Part shown: piece by piece, positions 1 to 8,080 of the stretch
Layout: every line of letters begins with the position of its first letter
How positions within the stretch are numbered: position 1 is the first letter of the stretch
Assembly (NCBI RefSeq): GCF_014645515.1
Contig: NZ_BMLW01000002.1
Location: 124,001-188,000 of the forward strand
Direction of reading: 5' to 3'
From: Oceanobacillus neutriphilus
Lineage (GTDB): Bacteria; Bacillota; Bacilli; Bacillales; Amphibacillaceae
Length of the DNA: 64,000 bases
Program-made: the position numbers and the translations under genes
The notes under the pieces: model-generated
Databases searched by the model: none
What the model saw: only the letters and a program-made list of their open reading frames with translations
What the model was told of the DNA's origin: nothing

Positions 1-118
1 TAACAATCTGGATCGTGTAACAATATATATTTGGCAATATTTCTAATCCTGCGCCGCTATTTACTGAAGTCGCCGGGATATATTTGTAATCATCTCCATA
101 AGAAATATCTTTGTCCAT
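1..118 (-). CDS. MBL-fold metallo-hydrolase, N-terminal part (cut by window edge)
   Basis: This is the first 39 codons of a gene that runs off the left edge. The start is the ATG at 118, behind a GGAGGAGATAAG ribosome binding site. The peptide begins MDKDISYGDDYKYIPATS and continues into a segment ending YCYTIQIV. From memory this resembles the N-terminus of YflN-like metallo-beta-lactamase-fold hydrolases of Bacilli, where a short extended lead is followed by a first beta strand. The HxHxDH metal site would lie outside the window, so the family call rests on the N-terminus only and the substrate cannot be named. Confidence 0.55.
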   Translation of the reverse strand, partial: MDKDISYGDDYKYIPATSVNSGAGLEILPNIYCYTIQIV

Positions 119-366
119 TTTCTTATCTCCTCCTATATTAGGTAACATTTATTTTATAGATACTTTTCCATTCCATTGGAATTTTTATTCTTTAGGATGG
201 GATGTTTCTAAAAAAGTCTGGATAAAAAAACTGTATGATACTTCAGGTTAGAACATTTTCGAATTCTCACATGCTTTTTTCCATTTTTTAACTAAAAATT
301 ATCTAAAATTGAAAATAGAATTTATAATAAAATATGTTATAGTAATACAGAGAAAGGGATGTTTTT

Positions 367-747
367 ATGTCTAAAAGATTTCTGATAATTTTTGTAACTT
401 TACTGATTGCTATTGTTGCTATTTTATTTGCAGCCCGAAACCAGACTGGCCCCAATACTATTTCATATGCTGACCCAGCAGGCTTATTGATTGCGATAGG
501 AATGGTAGTTGTGCTATTTCTGCCGCCATTACTTTTATCATTCTTTCCTCATTTTATGGTTAGAACAATTTCTGCTGTCTACCAGGCATTTATTGCGATT
601 GCTTTTATAGGGCTCATCCCGGCAGCAATCTTTGCATCAGCTGGAATCGCAGTTACGATTGCAGCAATTGCAGGAACACTAACAAGCATTGCAAGTATTT
701 TTGTAACTTTATTTGCAGGGAAAAGTAAGAATACATACGGTTTCTAA
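367..747 (+). CDS. small hydrophobic membrane protein of unknown function
   Basis: This 126-residue protein is almost entirely hydrophobic. Segments at about residues 5-23, 39-62, 72-93 and 96-118 look like four membrane helices, with short polar loops and a basic C-terminal tail (GKSKN). The ATG follows GAGAAAGGGATG at normal spacing, and a hairpin terminator follows the stop, so it appears to be a single-gene transcript. I do not recognise a family. Similar small four-helix proteins are common in Bacilli and usually have no assigned role. Confidence 0.7.
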   Translation: MSKRFLIIFVTLLIAIVAILFAARNQTGPNTISYADPAGLLIAIGMVVVLFLPPLLLSFFPHFMVRTISAVYQAFIAIAFIGLIPAAIFASAGIAVTIAAIAGTLTSIASIFVTLFAGKSKNTYGF

Positions 748-783
748 AAATGGATTAGATATTTGTCTTATCCATTTTTTTTT
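746..783 (+). terminator. rho-independent terminator
   Basis: The arms ATGGATTAGA (750-759) and TCTTATCCAT (766-775) pair with one mismatch and are followed by a run of T. It closes the small membrane protein gene. Confidence 0.75.
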
Positions 784-891
784 ATAATAATATTGAAATA
801 TAGAATAAGTATTCCTTTATTAAGCACAGACTGCCATGATGTAGACAGAACTATTTACAACTTTTTCGTCTCATAAAAAGGAGGAGTCATC

Positions 892-1956
892 ATGTGGAAT
901 CAAAATACATTAACTGAAAAAATCGGCATCTGCTATCCGATTATCCAGGCAGGTATGGCCGGCGGAATAACAACTCCTGAGCTCGTTGCTGCAGTTTCTA
1001 ATGCCGGCGGACTCGGTACACTTGGAGCGGGCTACCTGAGCCCGGAACAAACTCGGGAAAATATCCAAAAGATAAAACAGCTGACTGATAAACCATTTGC
1101 AGTCAATCTGTTTACGCCAGAAATTCCAGAAGTAAAAGATGCAGAAATAGCACAGGCTAATGAATGGCTTCTTCCATTTCGCGAAGAATTGCATATCACT
1201 GAAGCCCCGAAAGTAAAAGAAATACAGACTGCTGCTTTCGAACAGCAAATCCAAATTACTATAGAAGAACACGTTCCTGTATGCAGCTTTACATTCGGGA
1301 TTCCCTCCGAAGATTTTCTTCAGCGCCTGAAGGAAAATCATATTATAGTAATAGGAACGGCTACAACTGTTTCGGAAGCAAAAGCGAATGAAGACAGTGG
1401 AATGGATATGGTCGTTATGCAGGGAAGCGAAGCCGGCGGACACCGCGGAACATTTTTAGGTTCTTTTGAAGATGCAATGATTGGAACAATGGCACTTATT
1501 CCGCAAGCCGCTGATCAGGTAAATATTCCGCTGATTGCTGCCGGTGGAATCTCTGATGGAAGAGGTGTACTGGCATCCTTCATCCTTGGGGCTCAAGGTG
1601 CCCAGATGGGAACCGCCTTTCTTTCCTGCTTGGAAAGCGGTGCAAACACGCAGCATAAGCAGGCTGTTTTGAACATTGAAGAGAATCAATTGGCGATAAC
1701 CTCCGCCTTTAGCGGGAAGCCTGCCCGGGGTATTCGGAATGATTTCATCAAAAAGATGAAAAAACATGAAAAGCATTTACCGCCGTATCCAATTCAGAAC
1801 AGCTTAACCAAGCAGATCCGAAGTGAAGCCGGAAAGCAAAACCGCACGGAATGGATGTCATTATGGTGCGGTCAAAATCCACGATCCTGTAAATCACAGT
1901 CAGCGGATGAACTAATTGCTTCCATTGTTTCACAAATTGAAAATACACAAATGTAA
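892..1956 (+). CDS. nitronate monooxygenase (2-nitropropane dioxygenase family)
   Basis: This 354-residue FMN-dependent TIM-barrel enzyme is expected to oxidise alkyl nitronates such as propionate-3-nitronate, a detoxification role. The N-terminus has the family pattern YPIIQAGMAGG with a glycine-rich AGGLGTLGAG segment that contacts FMN. SEAGGHRG near residue 180 carries the conserved histidine, and AAGGISDGRG near residue 217 is the phosphate-binding glycine stretch. Length is normal for the family. The ATG is preceded by AAAGGAGGAG. It is transcribed alone, and a strong two-way terminator separates it from the convergent efflux pump. The FabK-type enoyl-ACP reductases share the fold. The AGGH motif favours nitronate monooxygenase, but the physiological substrate is not shown. 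Confidence 0.85.
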   Translation: MWNQNTLTEKIGICYPIIQAGMAGGITTPELVAAVSNAGGLGTLGAGYLSPEQTRENIQKIKQLTDKPFAVNLFTPEIPEVKDAEIAQANEWLLPFREELHITEAPKVKEIQTAAFEQQIQITIEEHVPVCSFTFGIPSEDFLQRLKENHIIVIGTATTVSEAKANEDSGMDMVVMQGSEAGGHRGTFLGSFEDAMIGTMALIPQAADQVNIPLIAAGGISDGRGVLASFILGAQGAQMGTAFLSCLESGANTQHKQAVLNIEENQLAITSAFSGKPARGIRNDFIKKMKKHEKHLPPYPIQNSLTKQIRSEAGKQNRTEWMSLWCGQNPRSCKSQSADELIASIVSQIENTQM

Positions 1957-1973
1957 AAGATATTCTATTCAAT

Positions 1974-2016
1974 AAAAAACAGGATGCCGCTTAAAATGAG
2001 TGGCATCCTGTTTTTT
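1974..2016. terminator. bidirectional terminator between nitronate monooxygenase and MFS pump
   Basis: The perfect outer arms AACAGGATGCC and GGCATCCTGTT are flanked by A-runs on the left and T-runs on the right, so it can end both convergent genes. Confidence 0.9.
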
Positions 2017-2018
2017 AT

Positions 2019-3515
2019 TTATGCTTTTTCTGTTGCAAGGTTTTCTTGTTGTAACTCTGTTTTTTCTGCTTGAGTTGTTCTACCCCGTTTAATAAAGAAT
2101 GCAAGAATCAACCCGATCACTGCGAATACCGTTGATACCATAAAGGCATCATTGATTCCTGTAACCTGCGCGAGGTGAGCGGCATGCACCATATCCTGCT
2201 GATTTGCAGGATCAAAATGATTATCTGCAATAATACCTTCAATACTGTTTTTTGCCTGATTAGTCATTACCGTAACCAGGAATGCAGTACCTATGGCGCC
2301 AGCAACCGAACGGACCGTGTTCACCATCGCCGTACCATGCGGATGAAGTCTTGGCGGAAGCTGGTTCAATCCGGCTGTCATAATAGGCATCATAATCATA
2401 GACATCCCAAACATACGAATTGTATAAATAGCAATGAGATAGCCATAACTTGTTGTATCTGTCAGCTGCGTAAATAAATAGGTAGTAATAACTGTAATTG
2501 CTAAACCTGTAATCGCAAGCGGACGTGCCCCGATTCTATCAAATACTCTACCGGTAATCGGCGACATAATCCCCATGACAATCGCTCCCGGCATCAGCAT
2601 CAGACCTGAATTCATCGGACTGACACCTAAAACATTTTGCAAATACAACGGAATTAACAGCATTGGAGCAAACATAGCTACTGTAATTGCTATATTAATA
2701 ACCGTTGTCAGTGAAAAAATACCATCCTTGAAAACCCGGAAATCAAGCATTGGAACCTCTGCTTTAAGCTCGCGTATTACAAACAGAGTTAAACTTATAA
2801 ATCCGACTACTAATCCTGTAATTACTGTTGCATCTGTCCATCCATTTGTTCCGGCAGTACTGAATCCGTACAAAATTCCTCCGAATCCAAGCGTAGATAA
2901 CATAATTGCTATGACATCAATTTTCGGGAAGGTCTGTTTTGTAACGTTCTTCAAGAAAATTGATCCCAGAATAATCGTTAAAACAGCAATTGGGAAAATA
3001 ATATAGAATAATAATCTCCAAGAGTAATGCTCTACAACAAACCCTGATAATGTCGGGCCGACAGCAGGTGCGAAGATAATAGCAATACCAATAATCCCCA
3101 TTGCCCCTCCGCGTTTTTCAACCGGGAACAAGGCCAATACAACGGTTGTTAACAGCGGCATTATAATTCCTGCCCCAACTGCCTGAATTACCCGTCCAAC
3201 CATTAATATAGTGAAATCTGGTGCGATTCCACAGATTAATGTACCAGCAGCAAATAGACTGATTGCCGTTAAAAACAGCTGCCTTGTTGAAAATTTCTCC
3301 ATTAAAAATGCTGTAACCGGGATAAGTACACCGTTAACCAGCATAAACCCGGTGGTGATCCATTGTGCTGTACTCTCTCCAATACTTAAATCCTCCATAA
3401 TGGAAGGCAAAGCCACATTCATCAACGTCTGATTCAAGAGCGATACAAACGCGCCCATAATGATAACAGCAAGAATAGGGCCTTTTTTTATATTTTTCAT
3501 TGTTGATTCAGCCAT
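2019..3515 (-). CDS. MFS multidrug efflux transporter, DHA2 (14-TM) family
   Basis: The 498-residue protein has about 14 hydrophobic segments, typical of proton-coupled DHA2 exporters such as LmrB/EmrB. Recognisable family features are NQTLMNVALPSI in helix 1, a motif A-like loop with GRVIQAVGAG, motif C as APAVGPTLSGF, and WRLLFYI shortly after. The C-terminal tail is polar and rich in Q and E. A TetR-type repressor gene lies 167 bp upstream on the same strand and probably controls drug-induced expression. The start ATG follows AAAAGGAATT. Substrates cannot be deduced from sequence. Confidence 0.88.
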   Translation of the reverse strand: MAESTMKNIKKGPILAVIIMGAFVSLLNQTLMNVALPSIMEDLSIGESTAQWITTGFMLVNGVLIPVTAFLMEKFSTRQLFLTAISLFAAGTLICGIAPDFTILMVGRVIQAVGAGIIMPLLTTVVLALFPVEKRGGAMGIIGIAIIFAPAVGPTLSGFVVEHYSWRLLFYIIFPIAVLTIILGSIFLKNVTKQTFPKIDVIAIMLSTLGFGGILYGFSTAGTNGWTDATVITGLVVGFISLTLFVIRELKAEVPMLDFRVFKDGIFSLTTVINIAITVAMFAPMLLIPLYLQNVLGVSPMNSGLMLMPGAIVMGIMSPITGRVFDRIGARPLAITGLAITVITTYLFTQLTDTTSYGYLIAIYTIRMFGMSMIMMPIMTAGLNQLPPRLHPHGTAMVNTVRSVAGAIGTAFLVTVMTNQAKNSIEGIIADNHFDPANQQDMVHAAHLAQVTGINDAFMVSTVFAVIGLILAFFIKRGRTTQAEKTELQQENLATEKA

Positions 3516-3566
3516 AATTCCTTTTCATCTCCTATTTCTTCTATATATTTATTTCTCTAATAATCT

Positions 3567-3580
3567 CACCATTGATGGTG
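3567..3580. promoter_or_regulatory. inverted repeat upstream of the MFS pump gene, possible operator
   Basis: A perfect dyad CACCAT-TG-ATGGTG lies just downstream of a possible minus-strand promoter (TTGAAC, 18 bp, GATAAT, read from about 3630 to 3601). The place suits an operator, but it does not match the dyads in front of the neighbouring TetR gene, so the regulator is unknown. Confidence 0.3.
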
Positions 3581-3682
3581 GTGTTACTCTTATTTAAATC
3601 TATCATTATCATTCAAGAAAAAAAGAATGTTCAAAATCACATTCCAATCCGCCAGGCTTACATATTTCAGCTCTAAAAGCTG

Positions 3683-4570
3683 TTACGTTGTCTGTAGAGT
3701 GTTCAAAAATATATCTATCCGCTGGACAAGCGGTTGGCATTCCTCATCCTGAGCTAAAAACAACAGCAAGGATTTAATTAAGAACATTCTCGGCTTCTTC
3801 TCGTAAATCTCTTTTTTTAAAGATTGCATCGCTGAGATATACTCTTCTTTTTCCTCGTCATGCAATTCCAGTTTTTTTATTTTTTTCTCGAGCTCTTCCA
3901 GAAGCTGATTAATTTGTTCTTCTGGAGACTTCGATTCTAAATCTGCTTTATAAGCCTCATATTCTTCCATTTTCCGAGGCGTCAAAACTGGCTCTGCGTC
4001 TGATGTATGGTAAATCATCGTATCCAATCGTTCTATGACAAAACGGGCCACACTTTCAAAATCAAGCTCCTTGTGGTCACGGAAAATCAGTGAGATATAT
4101 TCCTTTAATGTTCCCTGAAGCATTAGTGTAAGATCCCAAATATACGGTTTCACTTTACTTCCATATGCCTCAATGAAGCAATCCTTATACCAATTCATCA
4201 TGCTGATTCTGATTCTTTTCATCAGCAAAGAGATTTTCGGATTATCATGAGGCGGTAATGCCGTGAGCAGCATACTCATATAATCCTTATTTTCACGAAT
4301 ACCGTCAAATTGTACCACAAGCTTTTGAATCAGTTTTTCTTTCGGTGGCAGAGTTGAATCCAGACTAATATTTTCAGCCTGCCGCAGCATTTTTCTTTGA
4401 TTATGTCGGATAACCTGAATCAAAAGTTCTTCTTTGGAATCAAAAAAATTATATAATGTTCCTTTTGAAATTCTGCATTCATTTGCGATTTCCTGAACTG
4501 ATGTGGCAGAATACCCTTTTTTAGAAAAAAGATGAATTGCTGCTTGCATAATTTCTTCTTTTTTATCCAT
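3683..4570 (-). CDS. TetR/AcrR family transcriptional repressor
   Basis: This 295-residue regulator is longer than a typical TetR protein (about 200). Residues 1-50 form the DNA-binding head (EIMQAAIHLFSKKGY, then ISKGTLYNFFDSKEELL, the recognition helix). The middle is the ligand-binding domain. The C-terminal third is strongly charged with heptad-like spacing (QLLEELEKKIKKLEL), suggesting a coiled-coil extension. The start was set at the second ATG of an ATG-ATG pair, because AGAGGGG lies 7 bases before it. An in-frame upstream ATG would add 31 unusual residues and overlap the operator region. It is upstream of, and probably represses, the MFS pump. Confidence 0.85.
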   Translation of the reverse strand: MDKKEEIMQAAIHLFSKKGYSATSVQEIANECRISKGTLYNFFDSKEELLIQVIRHNQRKMLRQAENISLDSTLPPKEKLIQKLVVQFDGIRENKDYMSMLLTALPPHDNPKISLLMKRIRISMMNWYKDCFIEAYGSKVKPYIWDLTLMLQGTLKEYISLIFRDHKELDFESVARFVIERLDTMIYHTSDAEPVLTPRKMEEYEAYKADLESKSPEEQINQLLEELEKKIKKLELHDEEKEEYISAMQSLKKEIYEKKPRMFLIKSLLLFLAQDEECQPLVQRIDIFLNTLQTT

Positions 4571-4664
4571 CATCTGTCCCCTCTTTAAAACCCATCCTCT
4601 ATTTATACTTTCTGGTTTTCGCGAAGCAGCTGAATGAGTTACCAATAGTACTTTTCTTTTCATA

Positions 4665-4734
4665 TGACCAGTAAGTCAAATCAGAACTATTAAGTCACTG
4701 ACATATTATAATTGACTATACGGTTCTTTGTCAA
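4665..4734 (-). promoter_or_regulatory. TetR gene promoter with TGAC/GTCA dyads
   Basis: On the minus strand, TTGACA (4729-4734) and TATAAT (4705-4710) are separated by 18 bp. Two short dyads sit around the start site: TGAC-N6-GTCA at 4665-4678 and GTCA-C-TGAC at 4694-4702. This fits autoregulation by the TetR protein; which dyad is bound is inference. Confidence 0.55.
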
Positions 4735-4899
4735 CCACTCAGTTCTTTAAATTAATATTTTTTTCTAAGGTGCGAATGTTAAGTAATTATATTAGGACAG
4801 TTAAACACATAACAGGAGCTTTCGTTTCGTCATTTCTTATGCGGTAAACTGAATAAAAATGGGAGGTGTACTGTTTATCAGTACTCCTCCCAAGAAATA

Positions 4900-5793
4900 T
4901 TAAAGTGTCCGCAGCTGCCTGCTGTCACGCAGCAACTCCATAAAAATCTCCAAAGCATTCGTTTTGAATGGTGATTTCGTTATGATAGAAAACTCTCGTA
5001 TAAAAGGAAGTCCTTTAATAGGAATAATCTCCAAATCGCCATATTTTACTTCCTTTTGAACAGCCCACTTTGAAAGCAAGGTAATGCCTAATCCAGCCGC
5101 AACGGATTCTTTAATAGATTGGGTGCTGCTGAAATGCATCAATCGAAAAGGTGCTATATCAAACTTTTGAAAGAATTTTTCTGTTGCTTCTCTCGTACCT
5201 GAACCGCGTTCGCGTACAACCCATGTTTCTTTTACTAAATCACTTAGCTCTATTTCTTCTTTCTTATATAAGAGCTTGTTTTCGGAAGAAGCAACGATGA
5301 CCATTTCATCTTCTGCAAATTCCTCTGTAATAATTTCTTTCCTGCTAAAATGCCCTTCTACTATTCCTATATCCAGCTGATGCGTTGCAACCAGATCGGC
5401 AATTTTAGCTGTATTACCAATCGTTACCGCTGGTTCGATATTCGGGTACCTCTCCAGCATGTCCGCAATAATTCTTGGTAGAACATATTCTCCAAAAGTG
5501 TAGCTTGCTCCAATTGCCAGCGGTCCATTAGCTCTATTTACTAAATCATCTACTAAGTTTTGCATCGTTGTATATAAGCCCAATATTTCCTTTCCATAAT
5601 GATAAACAATCTCTCCGGCTTTATTTAAACGGACGTATTTATTACTGCGTTCTAATAAACGCATACCTACACTATCCTCCAGTGCACGAATATATTGACT
5701 GACTGCCGGCTGAGTCATGTAATGCTCCTCTGCAGCTTTGGAGAAACTCTGCTTTTCTGCAACAGTGATAAATATTTGCAAATGATTGTCCAT
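4900..5793 (-). CDS. LysR family transcriptional regulator, CysL/YeiE-like
   Basis: The 297-residue protein has a standard LysR layout. A winged helix-turn-helix occupies residues 1-60 (FITVAEKQSFSKAAEEHY, TQPAVSQYIRALE), followed by a linker helix and a periplasmic-binding-like effector domain. LysR activators of this type (CysL/YwfK in Bacillus, YeiE in enterobacteria) are commonly encoded beside YeiH-type membrane proteins, as here, where a yeiH homologue is transcribed divergently from 119 bp away. It probably controls that gene in response to a sulfur compound, which is inference. The start ATG follows AGAAGGTGAG. Confidence 0.85.
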   Translation of the reverse strand: MDNHLQIFITVAEKQSFSKAAEEHYMTQPAVSQYIRALEDSVGMRLLERSNKYVRLNKAGEIVYHYGKEILGLYTTMQNLVDDLVNRANGPLAIGASYTFGEYVLPRIIADMLERYPNIEPAVTIGNTAKIADLVATHQLDIGIVEGHFSRKEIITEEFAEDEMVIVASSENKLLYKKEEIELSDLVKETWVVRERGSGTREATEKFFQKFDIAPFRLMHFSSTQSIKESVAAGLGITLLSKWAVQKEVKYGDLEIIPIKGLPFIREFSIITKSPFKTNALEIFMELLRDSRQLRTL

Positions 5794-5843
5794 TATCTCA
5801 CCTTCTTCTATCTGCTTTTTTCTATTATAACAATTTACTTATC

Positions 5844-5859
5844 TTATTCATTATAATAA
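5844..5859. promoter_or_regulatory. candidate LysR-type operator (T-N11-A dyad) between lysR and yeiH
   Basis: The dyad TTATT-N6-AATAA lies in the divergent intergenic region and has the T-N11-A spacing of LysR boxes. The region is very AT-rich, so chance is possible. Confidence 0.3.
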
Positions 5860-5912
5860 ATTATTTTTCTTATACATTTATGTTAGCTATGCTATGAAAA
5901 GGAGGTGCTTTT

Positions 5913-6941
5913 ATGACTGCACAAGCATCACAACGAAAAAAGCAAAGTAATTTAAATTCTTCGGGAAAATGGATTGGCGGTATTGTATTTACTTTTTTTA
6001 TTGCTATGCTTGGATTCCTATTAGCAAAAGTTCCCGGCTTCAACCAGGTTGGACAGCTCGCCTGTGCTATTATTATTGCTGTTATTTACAGACAATTTTT
6101 CGGTTACCCGGAAGCATTGCGCTCGGGAATTACTTTTTCTTCAAAAAAACTGCTGCGTTTAGCCATTATTTTATATGGATTGAAACTCAATATTGATACA
6201 GTTTTTCATGATGGACTGGGACTGCTTGTACGTGATGCTTTTGTTATTCTATTTGCAATAGGTGTGATGATCTGGCTTGGTAAAATATTTAAAGCAGATA
6301 AAAATATTACCCTGTTACTTGGAGTTGGTACAGGGGTCTGCGGAGCTGCTGCAATTGCAGCTGTTGCCCCAATTATAAAAACAAAGGATGAAGACACTGC
6401 AATCAGTGTCGGAATTATTGCCATGATGGGCACTGTCTTTGCGATTGGATATTCTTTAATACAGCCCTTATTAGCTTTGACATCATTGGATTATGGAATT
6501 TGGTCAGGAATCAGCCTGCATGAGCTTGCCCATGTAGCTATCGCTGCAGAGCCTGCCGGAGAAGATGCTTTAGCTGTCGCGCTACTTGCAAAATTAGGGC
6601 GCGTATTCTTACTTGTGCCACTCTGTTTTATTCTTATTTATATAATGAGAAGAAAAAACAAAGGGGAGCAAGCACAAAATAAAGTAGATTTTCCATGGTT
6701 CCTGCTCGGTTTTATCTTAATGAGTCTTATCGGCAGTTATATCCTCGGAAATATGATTCCTGTTTCTGAGAATATAATGGAAGGTATCTCTGTTGCAACC
6801 ACATGGATACTGACAGCAGCTATGGTTGGTTTAGGCTTGAATGTCAGCCTTAAGGACTTGCGCTCAAAGGCTCTGAAACCTTTGTTGGCAATTACTATTA
6901 CATCTATTTTCCTTTCGATTACTGCTTATTTTATTATTTAA
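5913..6941 (+). CDS. YeiH family putative sulfate exporter (UPF0324)
   Basis: This is a 342-residue polytopic membrane protein with roughly ten hydrophobic segments. It shows the family's glycine-rich stretch (LLGVGTGVCGAAAIAAVAP) at about residues 138-156 and an HELAHVAIAA segment near residue 205. The family is annotated as a putative sulfate or sulfite exporter. Direct transport evidence is limited, and the assignment rests on its constant pairing with CysL/YeiE-type LysR regulators. The ATG follows AAAGGAGGTG, and the gene is closed by a perfect hairpin terminator. Confidence 0.85.
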   Translation: MTAQASQRKKQSNLNSSGKWIGGIVFTFFIAMLGFLLAKVPGFNQVGQLACAIIIAVIYRQFFGYPEALRSGITFSSKKLLRLAIILYGLKLNIDTVFHDGLGLLVRDAFVILFAIGVMIWLGKIFKADKNITLLLGVGTGVCGAAAIAAVAPIIKTKDEDTAISVGIIAMMGTVFAIGYSLIQPLLALTSLDYGIWSGISLHELAHVAIAAEPAGEDALAVALLAKLGRVFLLVPLCFILIYIMRRKNKGEQAQNKVDFPWFLLGFILMSLIGSYILGNMIPVSENIMEGISVATTWILTAAMVGLGLNVSLKDLRSKALKPLLAITITSIFLSITAYFII

Positions 6942-6950
6942 ATACGTTAT

Positions 6951-6987
6951 AAAAACGACTCTATGAAAGATTAAAAGAGTCGTTTTT
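6951..6987. terminator. bidirectional terminator after yeiH
   Basis: The perfect arms AAAAACGACTC and GAGTCGTTTTT are separated by a 15-nt loop and serve both convergent genes. Confidence 0.9.
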
Positions 6988-7009
6988 ATTTCAATCAGAA
7001 AATCAGCTT

Positions 7010-7435
7010 TCACCTTTTACTCACAAATTCTATCCCATTTTCTTCACACCAATTAATGGCTATCTGCCTATATTCGTTGTCCCGATAGGAAAACCATTTT
7101 TCCTCCAGTCCCACATCCTGGACTTTATCTTTAAATCGTCGGAAAGCACCACGACCGCGAATAGCCTCTTCTAATTCATCCTGTATTTTCCCTTCTGGCA
7201 ACGCATAAATAAAACTTTCCATTATATCGTAATCACTAACCTCAAACTGATCAGGAAATCTAACATATTTTTCTTGATTCATTTCTAACTCGTCTTTAAA
7301 CGCTCTTTGCTCTTTCATGCTAAACATCATTTCGCTATAGAAAATAATTTCTCCCGTTTCAATATTATAAAAATGTTCCACTCCATCCGTTGCCATTTCA
7401 ATTGTATCAATTACATCCTCCAGTTTAATTTTCAT
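7010..7435 (-). CDS. UPF0158 family protein
   Basis: This 141-residue soluble, acidic protein starts MKIKLEDVIDTIEM and contains the motif pattern of the UPF0158 family: a conserved W...YRDNEY segment followed by AINWCEENGIEF at the C-terminus. The biochemical role is unknown. The ATG follows AGAGAGGAGC. It stands alone between two terminators, and the neighbourhood gives no clue. Confidence 0.75.
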   Translation of the reverse strand: MKIKLEDVIDTIEMATDGVEHFYNIETGEIIFYSEMMFSMKEQRAFKDELEMNQEKYVRFPDQFEVSDYDIMESFIYALPEGKIQDELEEAIRGRGAFRRFKDKVQDVGLEEKWFSYRDNEYRQIAINWCEENGIEFVSKR

Positions 7436-7604
7436 GTTAATTTGCTCCTCTCTATATAAAATAGGACTGTAATCATTCTCCAGACTACTATCTATTTTAT
7501 AATTATTTCTTTTAAAAGTTAAATAAATGCCTGCTCTTAATTATTGATTTTTATGATTCATGTTATGATAAATGAACAAACAAAACCATCGGAGGGAAAG
7601 AAAC

Positions 7605-8021
7605 ATGTCCACAGAATTTATTTTAATTGTTGTTATTGTTTTAGCTATTATTTACCTATTAACAACATTACGAGGCAGAAACAAGCACGTTGACAGACAG
7701 GAAAAAGAGATGAAATCCCCAGAAGAGATTCTCCCGGAAGTCCAGCAGAGACTTGAATCGGGCGAGGATAAAATTAAATTGATTAAATTTGTACGTGTAG
7801 AAACCGGACTTGGTTTAAAGGAAGCGAAGGATCTGGTTGAAGGAAACTTTAAAATGGATTCTCCTGCTTCAGACGCGGACCTTCATCAAAAAGTAAAAGA
7901 GATGCTTCAATCCGGATCGGGGCCAATTAAAGCTACGAAATATGTTCGTGAACAAACCGGACTGGGCTTAAAAGAGGCAAAAGATTTTGTAGATCATGTT
8001 AAAGAAGAAACAAATATATAA
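7605..8021 (+). CDS. membrane-anchored protein with two tandem ribosomal L7/L12 C-terminal-like motifs
   Basis: This 138-residue protein begins with a single membrane helix (residues 5-22) and a basic stop-transfer segment. Two copies of a helix-turn-helix pattern follow, at residues 56-80 (KIKLIKFVRVETGLGLKEAK) and 107-130 (PIKATKYVREQTGLGLKEAK). Both closely match the factor-binding region of ribosomal protein L7/L12 (I..VR..TGLGLKEAKDLVE). The start was placed at ATG 7605, which has GGAGGG 8 bases upstream. An upstream in-frame start would add 11 residues without a binding site. A paralogue lies at 16933-17358. Role unknown; the motif suggests protein-protein contact, possibly near translating ribosomes at the membrane (speculative). 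Confidence 0.8.
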   Translation: MSTEFILIVVIVLAIIYLLTTLRGRNKHVDRQEKEMKSPEEILPEVQQRLESGEDKIKLIKFVRVETGLGLKEAKDLVEGNFKMDSPASDADLHQKVKEMLQSGSGPIKATKYVREQTGLGLKEAKDFVDHVKEETNI

Positions 8022-8035
8022 TCAAGCAGAATAAC

Positions 8036-8076
8036 AAAAACAGAGGGCAGCCTGCCTGAGCTGCCCTCTGTTTTTG
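8036..8076. terminator. strong bidirectional terminator
   Basis: The perfect 13-bp arms AACAGAGGGCAGC and GCTGCCCTCTGTT are flanked by A and T runs, between the L7/L12-like gene and swrC. Confidence 0.92.
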
Positions 8077-8080
8077 TTAT

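Noticed and set aside
910-1443. 177-codon open frame opposite the nitronate monooxygenase gene
   Set aside because: Antisense shadow of a well-supported gene; no ribosome binding site and Cys/Phe-rich nonsense composition.
2575-3006. 143-codon frame opposite the MFS pump gene
   Set aside because: Shadow frame; composition mirrors the membrane helices of the real gene.
3601-3616. Fur-like sequence TATCATTATCATTC before the MFS pump
   Set aside because: Only one half of the 19-bp box is present, and an efflux pump is not an expected Fur target.
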